Origin: Pirellulales bacterium
GTDB taxonomy: Bacteria > Planctomycetota > Planctomycetia > Pirellulales > JALHLM01
Length of the DNA: 7,118 nt
Reading direction: 5' to 3'
Assembly (NCBI GenBank): GCA_022844585.1
Contig: JALHLM010000322.1
Span: 1 to 7,118, forward strand
Made by a program: the position numbers and the translations under genes. Each line of letters starts with the position of its first letter. The stretch's first letter is position 1. Below are positions 6,185 through 7,118 of this stretch, one piece after another. The notes beneath the pieces are model-generated. The model was not told the DNA's origin. It saw nothing but the letters and a program-made list of their open reading frames with translations, and did not search any database.

Positions 6185-7118
6185 CTACTTCGCCGCAGCA
6201 TCGTCCGCACCCCGCAACGTGATCCGCCGCAGGTCCATCACGGCGACGTTGGGCTTCTTGACGGCCCGGACCTCCAGGGTCGAAGGGCGATCCGACGGTA
6301 GCGTTAGCCGTCCCACGACGCGCGGAATGAACCGCTGAAAGTGCCCGGTCTCCTCGACGGTAAAACGGACCACTTGTTCGCCGCACCGCAGTTCCACCTC
6401 CGCGCCACCGCTGCCTGCGCCGCAGCCCTGCAGGATCTCCACGCTGTAGTTGCCGGTCACTGGGGCGGTAAATTTCCACTCTGCCCAATCGCTAGGATTC
6501 ACCCAGTAGCCGAGCGTGTCCTTGTGCGCTTCCGGTTCGTAGCGCAGCTTTTCGCCATGCACCGTGGCGTCGCGGGCGTGCAGAATAACCGCCCCGGTCC
6601 CGGAGCCAGAATCGCGCCCTCGAGCGGTCGCCGAGTTCATGCGTTTCCGCCAGGTAGTCCAGTCGCTTCGAACCGTAGTGAACGAATCGGTCGTCCGCTC
6701 CGCGGACGTATCGAACTCCTCGTAGATCGCCTGCCAGCGTGCTTGTTCAAAGGCAGGATTCACGGCGTTCTGTTGAACATTGCCGGCGCGCCGCCAGGCC
6801 TCCAATTTGCCGCGTAACTCAGCCACGCGCTGCGGATGCTTCGCGGCCACGTCGTGACGCTCGGCGACATCCTTCGCGAGATCAAACTGCTCCAGCCGCC
6901 CGTCCTCGTAGTGTTCGATCAACTTCCAATTTCCCTCACGAATCGCGCCGCCGGGCCGCCCTCCCTGATTCGTATAGTGCGGGAAGTGCCAATAAAACGT
7001 CCGCGATTCATCGGACGATTCGCCGCGCAGCATGGCCCCGAGCGACGTGGGCGCGGCGTCCGTTGAGGCGAAACTCGCCAACGTCGCCGGCCAATCCGAG
7101 TTGATCGTCGGCACCTCG
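6185..7118 (-). CDS. Sulfatase, C-terminal part (runs off the window)
   Basis: This is the C-terminal portion of an arylsulfatase-type enzyme (alkaline phosphatase superfamily), which hydrolyses sulfate esters of polysaccharides or glycans and is usually exported. The frame stays open to the right edge; GTG at 7114 is an internal valine, so the true start and the catalytic CxPxR formylglycine motif lie outside. Numbering from that valine, VPTINSDWPATLA (1-13) matches the 'VPtistDwyPTLle' block near the end of the catalytic domain. IREGNWKLIEHYEDG (58-72) and LEQFDLAKDVAERHDVA (74-90) are the classical sulfatase C-terminal subdomain. After a linker, residues 175-303 form an extra beta-rich module: VILHARDATVHGEKLRY, then GYWVNPSDWAEWKF (202-215), GNYSVEILQGCG (221-232), VEETGHFQRF (253-262) and VMDLRRITL (292-300). 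This resembles the carbohydrate-binding-like tail of many planctomycete sulfatases. The gene ends 15 bases from the terminator hairpin of its convergent neighbour. The exact substrate cannot be told. Confidence 0.9.
   Translation of the reverse strand, partial: EVPTINSDWPATLASFASTDAAPTSLGAMLRGESSDESRTFYWHFPHYTNQGGRPGGAIREGNWKLIEHYEDGRLEQFDLAKDVAERHDVAAKHPQRVAELRGKLEAWRRAGNVQQNAVNPAFEQARWQAIYEEFDTSAERTTDSFTTVRSDWTTWRKRMNSATARGRDSGSGTGAVILHARDATVHGEKLRYEPEAHKDTLGYWVNPSDWAEWKFTAPVTGNYSVEILQGCGAGSGGAEVELRCGEQVVRFTVEETGHFQRFIPRVVGRLTLPSDRPSTLEVRAVKKPNVAVMDLRRITLRGADDAAAK

Noticed and set aside
7112..7114. GTG as the start of the sulfatase-like gene
   Set aside because: The reading frame stays open to the window edge, and the residues here match an internal block of the sulfatase catalytic domain, so the codon is an internal valine.
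1..7118. CRISPR arrays, tRNA or rRNA genes, insertion sequences
   Set aside because: I saw no regularly spaced repeats, no cloverleaf or rRNA-like stretch and no transposase motif on either strand.

Overview
The window is GC-rich DNA with long, well-separated reading frames. The gene content points to a planctomycete, probably of the Pirellulales type. The clues are a secreted sulfatase with the C-terminal beta-sandwich module common in that phylum, a Tat-exported FAD-dependent oxidoreductase of the kind often mislabelled 'xanthan lyase', and a DNA-binding protein with helix-hairpin-helix and sigma-region-4-like parts. This assignment comes from reading protein signatures, not from a database search.

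Layout. Positions 1-2503 (+) hold two type VI secretion baseplate genes, tssE and tssF. Both are preceded by pyrimidine-rich, Shine-Dalgarno-less leaders. Facing them at 2552-4243 (-) is the exported FAD oxidoreductase. Positions 4244-4934 form a divergent non-coding region of 691 bp. It contains a good sigma-70-type promoter candidate pointing right and several inverted repeats, so it may be a long structured leader. A 372-residue protein follows at 4935-6053 (+), with two helix-hairpin-helix-like segments and a sigma-like helix-turn-helix. After it come two tandem hairpins; the second looks like an intrinsic terminator. The last gene, at 6185-7118 (-), is the C-terminal part of a sulfatase that runs off the window edge.

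How the genes relate. TssE and TssF are wedge components of the contractile T6SS baseplate and probably continue a cluster lying to the left. That cluster ends at tssF: tssG, its usual next gene and the partner of TssF, is not here. The oxidoreductase and sulfatase are separate transcription units that fit the exported, polymer-degrading lifestyle of planctomycetes. They have no evident link to the T6SS.

The least explained item is the helix-hairpin-helix/helix-turn-helix protein and its long upstream region. It has features resembling both the RNA polymerase alpha C-terminal domain and sigma region 4. It is the best candidate for something undescribed, but the function is inference only.
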